Of a stretch of 64,000 nucleotides of DNA, positions 32,448 through 40,475 are shown piece by piece. The stretch is from JAWXBM01 sp964470455 (GTDB taxonomy: Bacteria > Pseudomonadota > Gammaproteobacteria > Xanthomonadales > SZUA-36): positions 17,299 through 81,298 of the forward strand of contig CAYYCX010000008.1 in the NCBI GenBank assembly GCA_964470455.1, in the 5' to 3' direction. The position numbers and the translations under genes are program-made. How positions within the stretch are numbered: position 1 is the stretch's first letter; every line of letters starts with the position of its first letter. A model generated the notes under the pieces. The model saw nothing but the letters and a program-made list of their open reading frames with translations. It ran no database searches and was not told where the DNA came from.

Positions 32448-34523
32448 ATGCACTTTCGCATAGCCGACACTTTCACCGACAGCCTTGCCAAGCTTACAGG
32501 CGAAGAACAGAAGTCTGTAAAAACCACGGCATTCGACCTACAACTCAATCCAACCAACCCAGGATTTAGCTTCCACAAACTCGACCGAGCTAAGGACCCC
32601 AATTTTTGGTCAGTTCGAGTGAGTCGCGACATTCGCCTTATTGTGCACAAGACGGCTTCAAGTCTACTGCTTTGCTACGTTGACCACCATGACAATGCTT
32701 ACAAATGGGCAGAGCGCCGCAAGCTTGAGACACATCCAAAGACTGGTGCTGCTCAGCTAGTGGAAATTCGGGAAACTGTAGAAGAAATAGTAGTTCCGCA
32801 ATTCGTATCCAAGGAGCCGGTTCAGACGGCTTTGCCCTTACTCTTTGCGCAGAAATCGGATGATGAACTGTTAGGGTATGGTGTTCCTGAAGAGTGGCTG
32901 GAAGATGTTCGAGCGGCTAACGAGGACAGCGTGCTCGATTTGGCAGACCACTTACCGGCTGAAGCCGCCGAAGCGCTACTTGAAATCGCTACCGGTGGTG
33001 TCCCTCGCGTAGCACAGCCGGTAACGGCACGCGCTGATCCATTCGAGCACCCTGATGCGCAGCGTCGATTCCGGGTGATGAGCAATGTTGAAGAGTTAGA
33101 AAGGGCGTTAGAGTTTCCCTGGGAAAAATGGACCATTTTCCTGCATCCGGCACAACGCCAGTGGGTCGAAAAGGACTATGGCGGTCCAGCGCGAGTTTCG
33201 GGCTCGGCAGGAACCGGTAAAACCATTGTTGCGCTACATCGAGCCGTTTATCTGGCACGAAATCATCCTGACGCGAGAGTTTTGCTGACTACCTTTTCAG
33301 AAACATTGGCCAACTCACTGCGCATTAAACTTCGACGACTCATCTCGAATGAACCGCGCATTGCGGAGCGTTTGGAAGTCCATTCGATCGATGATATTGG
33401 CTGCCGACTCTATTCATCGAACTTAAGCCGGCCAGAAATCGCCTCTAAGGAAGTAATCCAAAACTATCTCCGTGAAGCATCCGAGCAAACCAGCGACCAC
33501 AAATTCAGCCAGAATTTTCTTCTGAATGAATGGGAGCATGTCGTTGATGCTTGGCAACTTCACACCTGGGAAGAGTATCGGGATGTCCTGCGCCTGGGCC
33601 GAAAGACGCGACTCAATGAAAAGCAGCGCGCGTTGCTTTGGTCGATATTCGAAAAGCTGCGAGCGCGGCTAACTGAAACAGGGCTGCTGACGATGTCACA
33701 ACTCTTCGATCAACTCGCATCAAAGCTCGCAGGGAACAAGCGCCCACCATTCGAATTCACGGTCGTTGATGAGGCGCAAGATGTGAGTGTGTCTCAGCTC
33801 AGGTTCCTCGCGGCTATTGGCGCTGATCGCCCTAACGCACTATTTTTTGCCGGTGATTTGGGGCAAAGAATTTTCCAGCAGCCTTTTTCTTGGAAGGCAC
33901 TGGGTGTTGAGATTCGGGGACGATCGCAGACTCTGCGCGTCAACTACCGAACATCACACCAGATTCGAATGCAGGCCGATCGCTTATTGGGACCGGAAGT
34001 TTCAGATGTGGATGGAAATAAGGAGGATCGTCGCGGTACTGTTTCAGTATTCAATGGGCCTGACCCGAAAATACAAGTTTTCAATACCATAGAGGCTGAA
34101 GCTGAGGCCATTGGCGCTTGGCTATCAGATCGAGTCGAGAGTGATCTCTTGAAACCACACGAGATCGGAGTATTTGTGCGCTCGACGGCGGAAATAGAGC
34201 GTGCAAAACGAGCAGCTGGAGACGCTGATCTGCCTTTCAAGATATTGGACGATCATGCCTCGACAACCAGTGGGTTCGTGTCTATCAGCACAATGCATTT
34301 GGCAAAGGGCCTGGAGTTTCGTGCCGTCGTGGTCATGGCCTGTGATGATGAGGTTATACCACTGCAAGAGCGAATTGCTATGGTGGTGGACGACTCGGAT
34401 TTAGAAGAGGTTTACAACACCGAACGCCATCTGCTTTATGTGGCTTGTACCAGGGCCCGTGACCACTTATTGGTTTCAGGTGTGGACCCGGTATCGGAGT
34501 TTCTTGGTGACATGACTATCTGA
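32448..34523 (+). CDS. UvrD-like helicase with N-terminal RelE/ParE-like domain
   Basis: About 691 residues from ATG 32448, preceded by AAGAGAG; the frame is open back to 32382, inside the RT gene. The first 90 residues resemble a RelE/ParE fold (DTFTDSLAKLTGEEQKSV; FWSVRVSRDIRLIVHKTAS; YVDHHDNAYKWAERR). The rest is a superfamily 1 helicase: SGSAGTGKTIVALHRA (about residue 255), FTVVDEAQDVSVSQLRF (about 440), STMHLAKGLEFRAVVV and LYVACTRARDHL (about 663). It follows the RT by 32 bp. A DNA-unwinding partner for restriction or RT-based defence is inference. Confidence 0.85.
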   Translation: MHFRIADTFTDSLAKLTGEEQKSVKTTAFDLQLNPTNPGFSFHKLDRAKDPNFWSVRVSRDIRLIVHKTASSLLLCYVDHHDNAYKWAERRKLETHPKTGAAQLVEIRETVEEIVVPQFVSKEPVQTALPLLFAQKSDDELLGYGVPEEWLEDVRAANEDSVLDLADHLPAEAAEALLEIATGGVPRVAQPVTARADPFEHPDAQRRFRVMSNVEELERALEFPWEKWTIFLHPAQRQWVEKDYGGPARVSGSAGTGKTIVALHRAVYLARNHPDARVLLTTFSETLANSLRIKLRRLISNEPRIAERLEVHSIDDIGCRLYSSNLSRPEIASKEVIQNYLREASEQTSDHKFSQNFLLNEWEHVVDAWQLHTWEEYRDVLRLGRKTRLNEKQRALLWSIFEKLRARLTETGLLTMSQLFDQLASKLAGNKRPPFEFTVVDEAQDVSVSQLRFLAAIGADRPNALFFAGDLGQRIFQQPFSWKALGVEIRGRSQTLRVNYRTSHQIRMQADRLLGPEVSDVDGNKEDRRGTVSVFNGPDPKIQVFNTIEAEAEAIGAWLSDRVESDLLKPHEIGVFVRSTAEIERAKRAAGDADLPFKILDDHASTTSGFVSISTMHLAKGLEFRAVVVMACDDEVIPLQERIAMVVDDSDLEEVYNTERHLLYVACTRARDHLLVSGVDPVSEFLGDMTI

Positions 34524-34534
34524 CGACTCAATAG

Positions 34535-35524
34535 ATGCGCTATTGGTGGGTCAATCAAAACCAAACCTTTCAGCAAGAGACTGAGGGTGGATACCTTTGG
34601 TCTCCTAAACGTAACGCTCATAATGGTCGCAACCCGTTTTATGAATTCATGCGTGAAGTCGCGCCAGGCGACCTCGTATTTTCATTTCAAGGAACCTTCA
34701 TCCGCGCGATAGGCATTGCCCGGTCAACTGCCTATGAAGCACCCAAACCGCCTGAATTTGGTGCTGCTGGACCGAACTGGAGTCGAATCGGCTGGCGAGT
34801 CGATGTTCGTTTTCACACGCTATTGCATCAGATTCGACCTGCAGAGCACATGAATCTGCTTGGCCAGGTACTGCCCAATCAGTATTCGCCATTGCAAGCA
34901 TCTGGACGTGGCAACCAGGGTGTATACCTCACCAGATTGTCTCAGGATTTCGCTAATGTCCTCATAGAATTGATTGGTACCGAAGCACACCACCTGGTTA
35001 ATTCTGTAGGTTTGGGGACGCTGCTAGATGAGGGTTTGAGAGACGTCGCGGTTGGCCAAGTTGAGTGGGAAGAGCATATCGCAGGCGAGATTCGCCATGA
35101 CGAAACCATGCCAGAGACTGAGCGGGAGGCCATTATTGTCGCGAGACGTGGCCAAGGTAAGTTTAAAGAAGAAGTCCTCAGGCTTGAAAGAAGCTGCAGA
35201 ATCACGGGTGTTGACCGAATAGAACACCTCCGAGCAAGCCACATTAAACCCTGGCGTGACTGTGAAGACCATTGGCAGCGACTGGATGGGAGTAATGGCC
35301 TTTTGCTTACACCCTCAATTGATCATCTATTTGACCGCGGCTTTATTTCTTTCGAAGGACATGGCGAGCTCTTGATTTCACCAGTCGCGCACCAGGAATC
35401 ACTGAAAAGAATGGGAATAAAAGTGGATGAGGTAGTGCGGGTTGGGGCCTTCGCCAGCGTGCAAAAGGAGTATCTGGAATACCATCGCAACCAAGTATTT
35501 CTTAAGGCCAGTGTCAACCAGTAA
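34535..35524 (+). CDS. HNH endonuclease with EVE-like N-terminal domain
   Basis: 329 residues, starting 11 bp after the helicase stop. The N-terminal part (MRYWWVNQNQTFQQETEGGY, APGDLVFSFQGTFIRAIGIA) resembles the EVE/PUA-like fold that reads modified bases. The C-terminal part is an HNH_2-type nuclease: ITGVDRIEHLRASHIKPWRD (His near 234), SNGLLLTPSIDHLFDRGFIS (Asn-His pattern near 253-263). EVE-HNH fusions are thought to be modification-dependent restriction enzymes. Its place as last catalytic gene of the operon suggests a role as effector. Confidence 0.82.
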   Translation: MRYWWVNQNQTFQQETEGGYLWSPKRNAHNGRNPFYEFMREVAPGDLVFSFQGTFIRAIGIARSTAYEAPKPPEFGAAGPNWSRIGWRVDVRFHTLLHQIRPAEHMNLLGQVLPNQYSPLQASGRGNQGVYLTRLSQDFANVLIELIGTEAHHLVNSVGLGTLLDEGLRDVAVGQVEWEEHIAGEIRHDETMPETEREAIIVARRGQGKFKEEVLRLERSCRITGVDRIEHLRASHIKPWRDCEDHWQRLDGSNGLLLTPSIDHLFDRGFISFEGHGELLISPVAHQESLKRMGIKVDEVVRVGAFASVQKEYLEYHRNQVFLKASVNQ

Positions 35525-35602
35525 ATGAAATCCAATAGCCGGCTATCATTTCGATTTCGTATCCGCAAGTTTTGTCGAACCTTCTGACGAATTAGTAGAG
35601 CT

Positions 35603-36475
35603 ATGTTTTCTCTCTTTAGTTTCCATTTCCATGTAGATGTAAAAATCAGAGAGCTGCTCGAAAAATTTAGGCAGAAGGAATCTGTCTCGTCTCGGTTTAT
35701 TAAACTATTTGAATCACATGGCGTTCATCGGAATCACATACCAGGGTTTTTTGGACACGGATTGACGATTGCCGATATTTCGAATGAAGATCTTGCTCTT
35801 AAAAAGCTGGATGATCAGTTACTAAAAGCAGCAAGCTCATTATTCAACGTTAGGTTGGAATGGTTGCTTTGCGCAGACAATCAGGTCTATTCAACGCATA
35901 ACTTCTACAAAGACCCTGGTCGATACAAGGCCTGGCTAAATGAGCTAGTTGATTCGCAGTGTAGTGAACGTTTCATCGCAAATTTGTATTTGAGTACGCC
36001 CAAATCTTGGGAATACGATGCAGTGTTGATCATTCAAGAGCGAATTGGCAGTTTGAATGATCAGGAAATTTACAAATATCATCTTTGCTCAGGCTGGATA
36101 CATCAATATTGGAAAGCTCGCGTTGATTTAGCCGCGTGTATCGCGATTACACTAAACGCAAATGTCTATTTGAAATCAAGTTGGGTTCGAGGCTCTTTGC
36201 AGCAAATTGCGGAAGGCGAATGCTTACCCCACGAACTCGAAAAGCTCAAATTAGATAGGAGAAAGCGAGGCTCCATTAAGAAGTTTGACTGGCAAGCTGA
36301 AGCGTGGGTCTTCGATCCCAGAGATTTTGTTTTGGGCTTGGCGGAAGGCAATTTTGGACAGAAAAACGCGCTAGCCCGGTGGCTTGAGTACTCAAAACAA
36401 GGATTCATGGAAACAGGCTACTCGCGCGACTTGCCGGCACCGCTATTTGAAGAGCATCTCAAGCGGCTGAAATGA
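35603..36475 (+). CDS. Unknown protein at the end of the defence operon
   Basis: 290 residues with no recognised domain. The N-terminal half is helical and loosely resembles phage-repressor-like proteins (FIKLFESHGVHRNHIPGFFG .. LFNVRLEWLLCADNQVY); the C-terminal half is rich in Trp and charged residues (SGWIHQYWKARVDLAACIA, DWQAEAWVFDPRDF). It starts 78 bp after the HNH gene in the same direction, and its base composition matches the operon, so it may belong to the system, for example as a regulator. No signal peptide or membrane helix is seen. Confidence 0.5.
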   Translation: MFSLFSFHFHVDVKIRELLEKFRQKESVSSRFIKLFESHGVHRNHIPGFFGHGLTIADISNEDLALKKLDDQLLKAASSLFNVRLEWLLCADNQVYSTHNFYKDPGRYKAWLNELVDSQCSERFIANLYLSTPKSWEYDAVLIIQERIGSLNDQEIYKYHLCSGWIHQYWKARVDLAACIAITLNANVYLKSSWVRGSLQQIAEGECLPHELEKLKLDRRKRGSIKKFDWQAEAWVFDPRDFVLGLAEGNFGQKNALARWLEYSKQGFMETGYSRDLPAPLFEEHLKRLK

Positions 36476-36527
36476 CATACCGATTTTTCTATTGGTGATT
36501 TTCAAGGGGTGATACAGCGTTAGAAAC

Positions 36528-37160
36528 ATGCGCGCGACCGGCAAAATCAAGCACTGGAACGCAGAGAAGCGCTATGGCTTCATCACCTCGGATTCCGGTG
36601 GCGACAATGTCTTTGTGCACATCAGCGCTTTCAATTCACCCATGCCGCCGCCGCGAGTGGGTGACAAGGTTTCCTACCGAGCTTCCTCCGATCGCCAGGG
36701 ACGACCTCGTGCCGAGGATGTATTGCGCGAGGGTGAAACCCGAAGGATTGAAATTGCCCCGCCCGTAGCGCCCAGGCGACCGTCTCCTCGAACTCATCAC
36801 AATCATTGGCCACGAGATAAGGCGAGTGACAGGTCGCGAATCCCGGATCGAAACAGGCATTCGCGCGCTGGCAGAGGAGGTTCGTTCTTTCTGCTTGTCG
36901 CCGTGATTGCAGTAGGTGCTTATGCCTACCACAAACTACGGCAACCCAGTGATGTAGTGTCGAATACGTTCATCCCGCTGGCGCAACCTTTCCAGGAGCC
37001 AGAACCCGAATTTCAATGCGACGGCCGCAAGTTCTGCAAGCAAATGACCAGCTGCGACGAGGCTCACTATTTCCTTCGAAACTGTCCCGGCAATGACATG
37101 GACGGTGATGGGGATGGAGTCCCTTGTGAATGGGAGGTGTGTGGCGGCGGCGGGCGCTAA
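36528..37160 (+). CDS. Cold-shock domain / membrane / Excalibur fusion protein
   Basis: 210 residues in three parts. First, a cold-shock domain (MRATGKIKHWNAEKRYGFIT .. GDNVFVHISAF), which binds single-stranded RNA or DNA. Second, a basic linker and one membrane helix (FFLLVAVIAVGAYAYHKL, about 122-140). Third, an Excalibur calcium-binding domain at the C-terminus (CDGRKFCKQMTSCDEAHYFL then DMDGDGDGVPCEWEVC). The topology places the nucleic-acid-binding part in the cytoplasm and Excalibur in the periplasm. The function of this fusion is unknown. Confidence 0.85.
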   Translation: MRATGKIKHWNAEKRYGFITSDSGGDNVFVHISAFNSPMPPPRVGDKVSYRASSDRQGRPRAEDVLREGETRRIEIAPPVAPRRPSPRTHHNHWPRDKASDRSRIPDRNRHSRAGRGGSFFLLVAVIAVGAYAYHKLRQPSDVVSNTFIPLAQPFQEPEPEFQCDGRKFCKQMTSCDEAHYFLRNCPGNDMDGDGDGVPCEWEVCGGGGR

Positions 37161-37193
37161 GTACACCGAATCATAAATTGGGAAATTGGCGCG

Positions 37194-37400
37194 TTGTTTT
37201 GGAATGTGCAAAGAGCACATGGCCAGAATTGGGAAGCGCCTTTTCGCGCGAAGATTGAAAAGGAATTACCCAGTAAAGACTTAATGTTCCTTATGGGAAC
37301 TATTCATCGTTTCCCTGACCAGTGGTTAATCGTGAGTCTTTTCTACCCGCCTAAGCTACAGCCCGACGCCCCGGTTCAGGAATCGTTGTTTCCGCAGTAA
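37194..37400 (+). CDS. Short ORF, probably a C-terminal gene remnant
   Basis: 68 codons from TTG 37194, though the open frame continues upstream to 37161 without a good start (INWEIGALFWNVQRAHG). The text FRAKIEKELPSKDLMFLMGT and HRFPDQWLIVSLFYPPK looks like real protein of a conserved C-terminus, but no start signal exists. It overlaps the end of the convergent DUF488 gene. Probably a 5'-truncated remnant. Confidence 0.35.
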   Translation: MFWNVQRAHGQNWEAPFRAKIEKELPSKDLMFLMGTIHRFPDQWLIVSLFYPPKLQPDAPVQESLFPQ

Positions 37401-37836
37401 TGTGCGCGACGTCAAAACCGCGGGTAGCTCCTGCTGCCCGAGCTACGTACGTTCTATGGCAACGGTTAAAATCCGCCTCGTAACACATCAGAGCTGCGGT
37501 CGATGTATGGCTGATGTCGGCCAACTCTTGAACAGCGGGTTGTTGTTCGGCCAGGTGCTTCATGAAGGCATGCGTGTAGCGGTTCCAATTGCCGTCGGCC
37601 CTGTGGCGATCGCGGATGGGTTTGGGGCACCCAAGGGCTGGCATGTGCAGATAGGTGATGCCATAAGGTTCCAGAGCTTGGGCTAAAGCACGCTTGGAAA
37701 AACCCCGTTTGCGCGACAGCGGAAGCTCTCGAACGTCCACCAGGGTTTGTATGGAGTTACCTTGCAGTCGTTGAATAAATGCTTCGAGCGTCAGACCTTC
37801 GTATCCAACGGTGAAGATGTTCTTGGGAGTCTTCAT
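37351..37836 (-). CDS. DUF488-family protein
   Basis: About 161 residues from the ATG at 37836; an in-frame extension to 37926 is less likely. It opens with IFTVGYEGLTLEAFIQRLQ and continues LVDVRELPLSRKRGFSKRAL and LHMPALGCPKPIRDRHRADG, with a C-terminal CYEADFNRCHRTYVA. This is the DUF488 pattern with conserved Cys, Arg and His. The biochemical role is not established. It is often found near restriction and defence genes. Confidence 0.85.
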   Translation of the reverse strand: MKTPKNIFTVGYEGLTLEAFIQRLQGNSIQTLVDVRELPLSRKRGFSKRALAQALEPYGITYLHMPALGCPKPIRDRHRADGNWNRYTHAFMKHLAEQQPAVQELADISHTSTAALMCYEADFNRCHRTYVARAAGATRGFDVAHITAETTIPEPGRRAVA

Positions 37837-38069
37837 GACGGAGGATGTTAGCGCATCGGTCCGAGCGATGACAGGACGGCGCGGGGCGCCAATTTGGGTG
37901 TCAGTCCTCCGTGTATCAATTGGCACTTCAGCAAATGCCGGGCACGTAGTTCTGGATTCCAGAACATAGAATGACTTTGGCGCAGAAGCCCCTTCTCACC
38001 TATTGAGAACCCGATCCTCGAAGATAAGGCTGGGCAAGCTCCCGCCCGGCCGCAAGCGAGGACGAAGAA

Positions 38070-38351
38070 ATGAAGGTTTCATTGGCTTTGACCCAACACG
38101 CCCGCGTGCGCATGCAACAGCGCGGCATTCCGCACCGGGTGCTGGAGTGGCTGTCGGCCTACGGTGAAATTGATCACCAGCGCGGCGCCGAGCTGTATTA
38201 CTTCAGCCGCCACTCCCGCGAGGCCCTGCAACGGCATGAAGATCCGGCCACCCTGCGGCGCCATGCGAAGGCGCTGAATGCCTATATGGTGTGTACCGAG
38301 GGGCGGGTATCCACGGTGGGGCATCGTTACCAGCGCGTTGTCCGGCATTAA
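38070..38351 (+). CDS. Small protein, possibly DUF4258-like
   Basis: 93 residues, start ATG 38070 preceded by GAGGACGAAGAA. Text: LTQHARVRMQQRGIPHRVLE, GEIDHQRGAELYYFS, ending TVGHRYQRVVRH. The opening (T..A..RM..R.I) and the terminal GHR are reminiscent of DUF4258-type small proteins with a RelE-like fold, but the match is weak. No antitoxin partner lies beside it. Confidence 0.5.
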   Translation: MKVSLALTQHARVRMQQRGIPHRVLEWLSAYGEIDHQRGAELYYFSRHSREALQRHEDPATLRRHAKALNAYMVCTEGRVSTVGHRYQRVVRH

Positions 38352-38364
38352 CAGAAGGAGTGAT

Positions 38365-38451
38365 CCCTATGGCGCGGGCAGCCCTTACCGCGCCGACAGC
38401 TCAAACAACCCCTATGGCCAGGGATTGTCAATTTATGGCGATGAGGATTAA
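38365..38451 (+). pseudogene. C-terminal remnant of a Pro-Tyr-Gly repeat protein
   Basis: A 28-codon stretch without start reads PYGAGSPYRADSSNNPYGQG then LSIYGDED and stop. This resembles the end of a widespread family of small secreted proteins that finish with repeated NPYGxGSPYSxDS units. Only the tail remains. Confidence 0.45.
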
Positions 38452-38483
38452 ACGTCAGAAACGTCGTGTCCAATATTGATTTC

Positions 38484-38502
38484 TGTCCACGTAACGTGGA
38501 CA
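38484..38502. promoter_or_regulatory. Putative AbiEi operator
   Basis: TGTCCACGT-A-ACGTGGACA: perfect 9-bp arms with a 1-nt centre, ending 10 bp before the abiEi start. AbiEi proteins are known to bind inverted repeats at their own promoter, so autoregulation is likely. Confidence 0.65.
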
Positions 38503-38512
38503 ATCGTAAATA

Positions 38513-39553
38513 ATGGACATACAGCCAAACAAACTTGAGCTTTTGAACCGTGCAATCGCCGCCGCGCAAGCCCACGGGGTAAACCTTAAAGTAAAAGCAC
38601 TTGAGCCGCGCATCGGTAAAAAACACGTGGATGCAACCCTTGTTCTGCGAGTGAATGGTAAAACAACGCAGCTCCTGGCAGAGGTAAAAAGGGGCCTGCG
38701 TCCTGCCACGCTGGGCGCCACGCTCTTGCAGCTGCAGCAATTGGAAACTTTGGGCGACCCGGTGATGTTGGTAACGGACTACGTTACCCCTCAACTGGCG
38801 GATACCTTGCACGAGCGTAGGGTTACCTTTCTCGACACGGCAGGAAACGCCCACATCAATCAACCTCCATTGTTGGTTTGGGTAAAAGGGCAACGCGCTG
38901 CTGAAATAACTCATGTTCAAAACGTAAGCGGGCGAGCGTTCAAGCCCACCGGCCTCAAGGTGGTATTTGCCTTGCTCTGCCAGCCCCAATGGATCGATAG
39001 GCCGTATCGGGAGTTGGCAGCGCTTGCCGGTGTGGCCCATGGAACCGTGGGCTGGGTGATGGCTGATCTGGCTCAGGGCGGCTTCATTATTACGCTGGGC
39101 GATCAGCGTCGCTTGAGAAACCGCCGCCGCTTGCTGGACATTTGGGTTGAGGCCTACGCGCGTACCTTGCGCCCCAAGCTGTTGTTGGGCCGCTTTCAGG
39201 CCCCTGCTCGCGACTGGTGGGATAAGGCCAGGGCGGAAGAATACGGCCTGCAGTTGGGCGCCGAGCCGGCGGCCGCTCGAAATGATCAATTCCTGCGACC
39301 TGGCGTGGTCACGTTCTACGGTGAAAAACCTTCTGGTCAATTCATCGCGCAACATCAACTGCGAACCGACCCTGCAGGAAACGTGGAATTTCGTCAGCGG
39401 TTCTGGAACTTCGACTACGAGTGGGAATGGACCGACCTGGTGCCACCCGTTTTGATCTATGCTGACTTGTTGGCCGCGGGCGATGCACGTTGCATCGAGG
39501 CTGCCGAGCGCATCTACAAGGTGCATCTTGCTCGACTTTTCGAACAGGAATGA
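38513..39553 (+). CDS. abiEi: AbiEi-family antitoxin of a type IV toxin-antitoxin system
   Basis: 346 residues. The N-terminal half has LLAEVKRGLRPATLGATL and RRVTFLDTAGNAHINQPPLL, typical of the AbiEi_2 antitoxin/regulator group. A winged-helix-like part follows (YRELAALAGVAHGTVGWVMA). AbiEi represses its own promoter and counters the nucleotidyltransferase AbiEii. A strong palindrome sits just upstream. The stop overlaps the start of a shortened AbiEii gene as ATGA. Confidence 0.85.
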   Translation: MDIQPNKLELLNRAIAAAQAHGVNLKVKALEPRIGKKHVDATLVLRVNGKTTQLLAEVKRGLRPATLGATLLQLQQLETLGDPVMLVTDYVTPQLADTLHERRVTFLDTAGNAHINQPPLLVWVKGQRAAEITHVQNVSGRAFKPTGLKVVFALLCQPQWIDRPYRELAALAGVAHGTVGWVMADLAQGGFIITLGDQRRLRNRRRLLDIWVEAYARTLRPKLLLGRFQAPARDWWDKARAEEYGLQLGAEPAAARNDQFLRPGVVTFYGEKPSGQFIAQHQLRTDPAGNVEFRQRFWNFDYEWEWTDLVPPVLIYADLLAAGDARCIEAAERIYKVHLARLFEQE

Positions 39554-40014
39554 ATGTGTTCGGCTTTCAGGAGGTTTATGACTGCACGATTGAAATCAAA
39601 CTACCTCGCGAACAATCCATTCGAGTCGTTTCTTTACCCTCGTTGGTGGTATTGAAGCTGATTGCCTGGGAAGACCGAAGACACAGGAGGCCGGGCACTG
39701 ATGCCCATGACATTGCTGTGATTCTTCGCCATTACCTGGATGCGGGCAACCTCGAACGACTGTCTGCAGAAGCCCCGGCTCTGTTGGATGCAGCGGATTT
39801 TGACTATGAAGAAGCAGGAGCCTGGCTGTTGGGCCACGATATGGCTGAGCTGTTGGCTGATCCGGCTCGTAAGCGCCTGAATGACTTGATCCAGCGGGAG
39901 ATTGACACCAGCGGTCGAGTCCATTTGATTGGTGACATGCCGATTGAAGCCGATCTCGGCTTGAGATTACTTCGCAACCTCGCCAGCGGATTTGGTATTG
40001 GGGATACACAGTGA
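39550..40014 (+). CDS. abiEii: AbiEii-like nucleotidyltransferase toxin, N-terminal catalytic half missing
   Basis: 154 residues beginning at an ATG that overlaps the abiEi stop. The text MNVFGFQEVYDCTIEIKLPR, then VVSLPSLVVLKLIAWEDRRH and GTDAHDIAVILRHY, corresponds to the second half of the AbiEii-type toxin. The expected first ~110 residues with the GSxxx..DxD nucleotidyltransferase motif are absent. As it stands the protein cannot carry the catalytic site. The coupling to the antitoxin is nevertheless preserved. Confidence 0.75.
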   Translation: MNVFGFQEVYDCTIEIKLPREQSIRVVSLPSLVVLKLIAWEDRRHRRPGTDAHDIAVILRHYLDAGNLERLSAEAPALLDAADFDYEEAGAWLLGHDMAELLADPARKRLNDLIQREIDTSGRVHLIGDMPIEADLGLRLLRNLASGFGIGDTQ

Positions 40015-40081
40015 GTTCAGTAGCCCGTGCGTGAGGCAGATTGTCCAAATGATTGGCGCAAGTACCAACATTGAGCGCCTA

Positions 40082-40096
40082 TACCCCAATGGGGTA
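40082..40096. promoter_or_regulatory. Putative operator of the RelE/HTH module
   Basis: TACCCCA-A-TGGGGTA, a perfect 15-bp palindrome 8 bp before the GTG of the toxin remnant at 40105. A TACCCC..GGGGTA palindrome in this position is usual for toxin/HTH-antitoxin operons controlled by their antitoxin. Confidence 0.65.
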
Positions 40097-40104
40097 GTAT
40101 TGAC

Positions 40105-40185
40105 GTGATTTTCATTGAAACCTCTGTTTTCACAAATCAGGAAGCTGGGCGAATGGGCCAGAGCGGAATTGAGGCAATCAGATGA
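40105..40185 (+). pseudogene. RelE/HigB-type toxin reduced to 26 codons
   Basis: GTG-initiated peptide starting VIFIETSVFTNQ, the recognisable beginning of a RelE-superfamily toxin that precedes NadS-like antitoxins, then EAGRMGQSGIEAIR and a stop. The full toxin would be about 110 residues. The stop still overlaps the start of the HTH antitoxin (ATGA at 40182-40185), as in an intact operon. Confidence 0.65.
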
Positions 40186-40475
40186 AAGAACAACTCTTTG
40201 ACGAATTACTGGCTTCGGTTGGCGAAGCAGGGCAAATTTTGCGCGGAGAGCGGAAAGCCGCCAGGACTTTCAAAGTGCATGCCTTGAATGTTCAGGACAT
40301 TCGACAAAGCCTGGGATTAAGCCAGTCTCAATTTGCCAGCCTGATACATGTCAGCGTGAAGACGCTGCGGAATTGGGAACAGGGTGTACGCGTCCCGGAC
40401 GGGGCTGCAGCCGCACTGCTGACGGCGATACGTAACGATCCGGAGAACGTTATTCTCGCTTTGAATGCGGGTTGA
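40182..40475 (+). CDS. HTH antitoxin, HigA/NadS type
   Basis: 97 residues. It opens KEQLFDELLASVGEAGQILR, typical of NadS/HigA2-like antitoxins, with an XRE helix-turn-helix LSQSQFASLIHVSVKTLRNW. It is intact, while its toxin is cut down to a short peptide that overlaps its start codon. It probably binds the palindrome at 40082-40096. Confidence 0.85.
   Translation: MKEQLFDELLASVGEAGQILRGERKAARTFKVHALNVQDIRQSLGLSQSQFASLIHVSVKTLRNWEQGVRVPDGAAAALLTAIRNDPENVILALNAG

Noticed and set aside
38348..39526. 392-codon minus-strand frame opposite abiEi
   Set aside because: Antisense of a confident AbiEi gene; no family resemblance.
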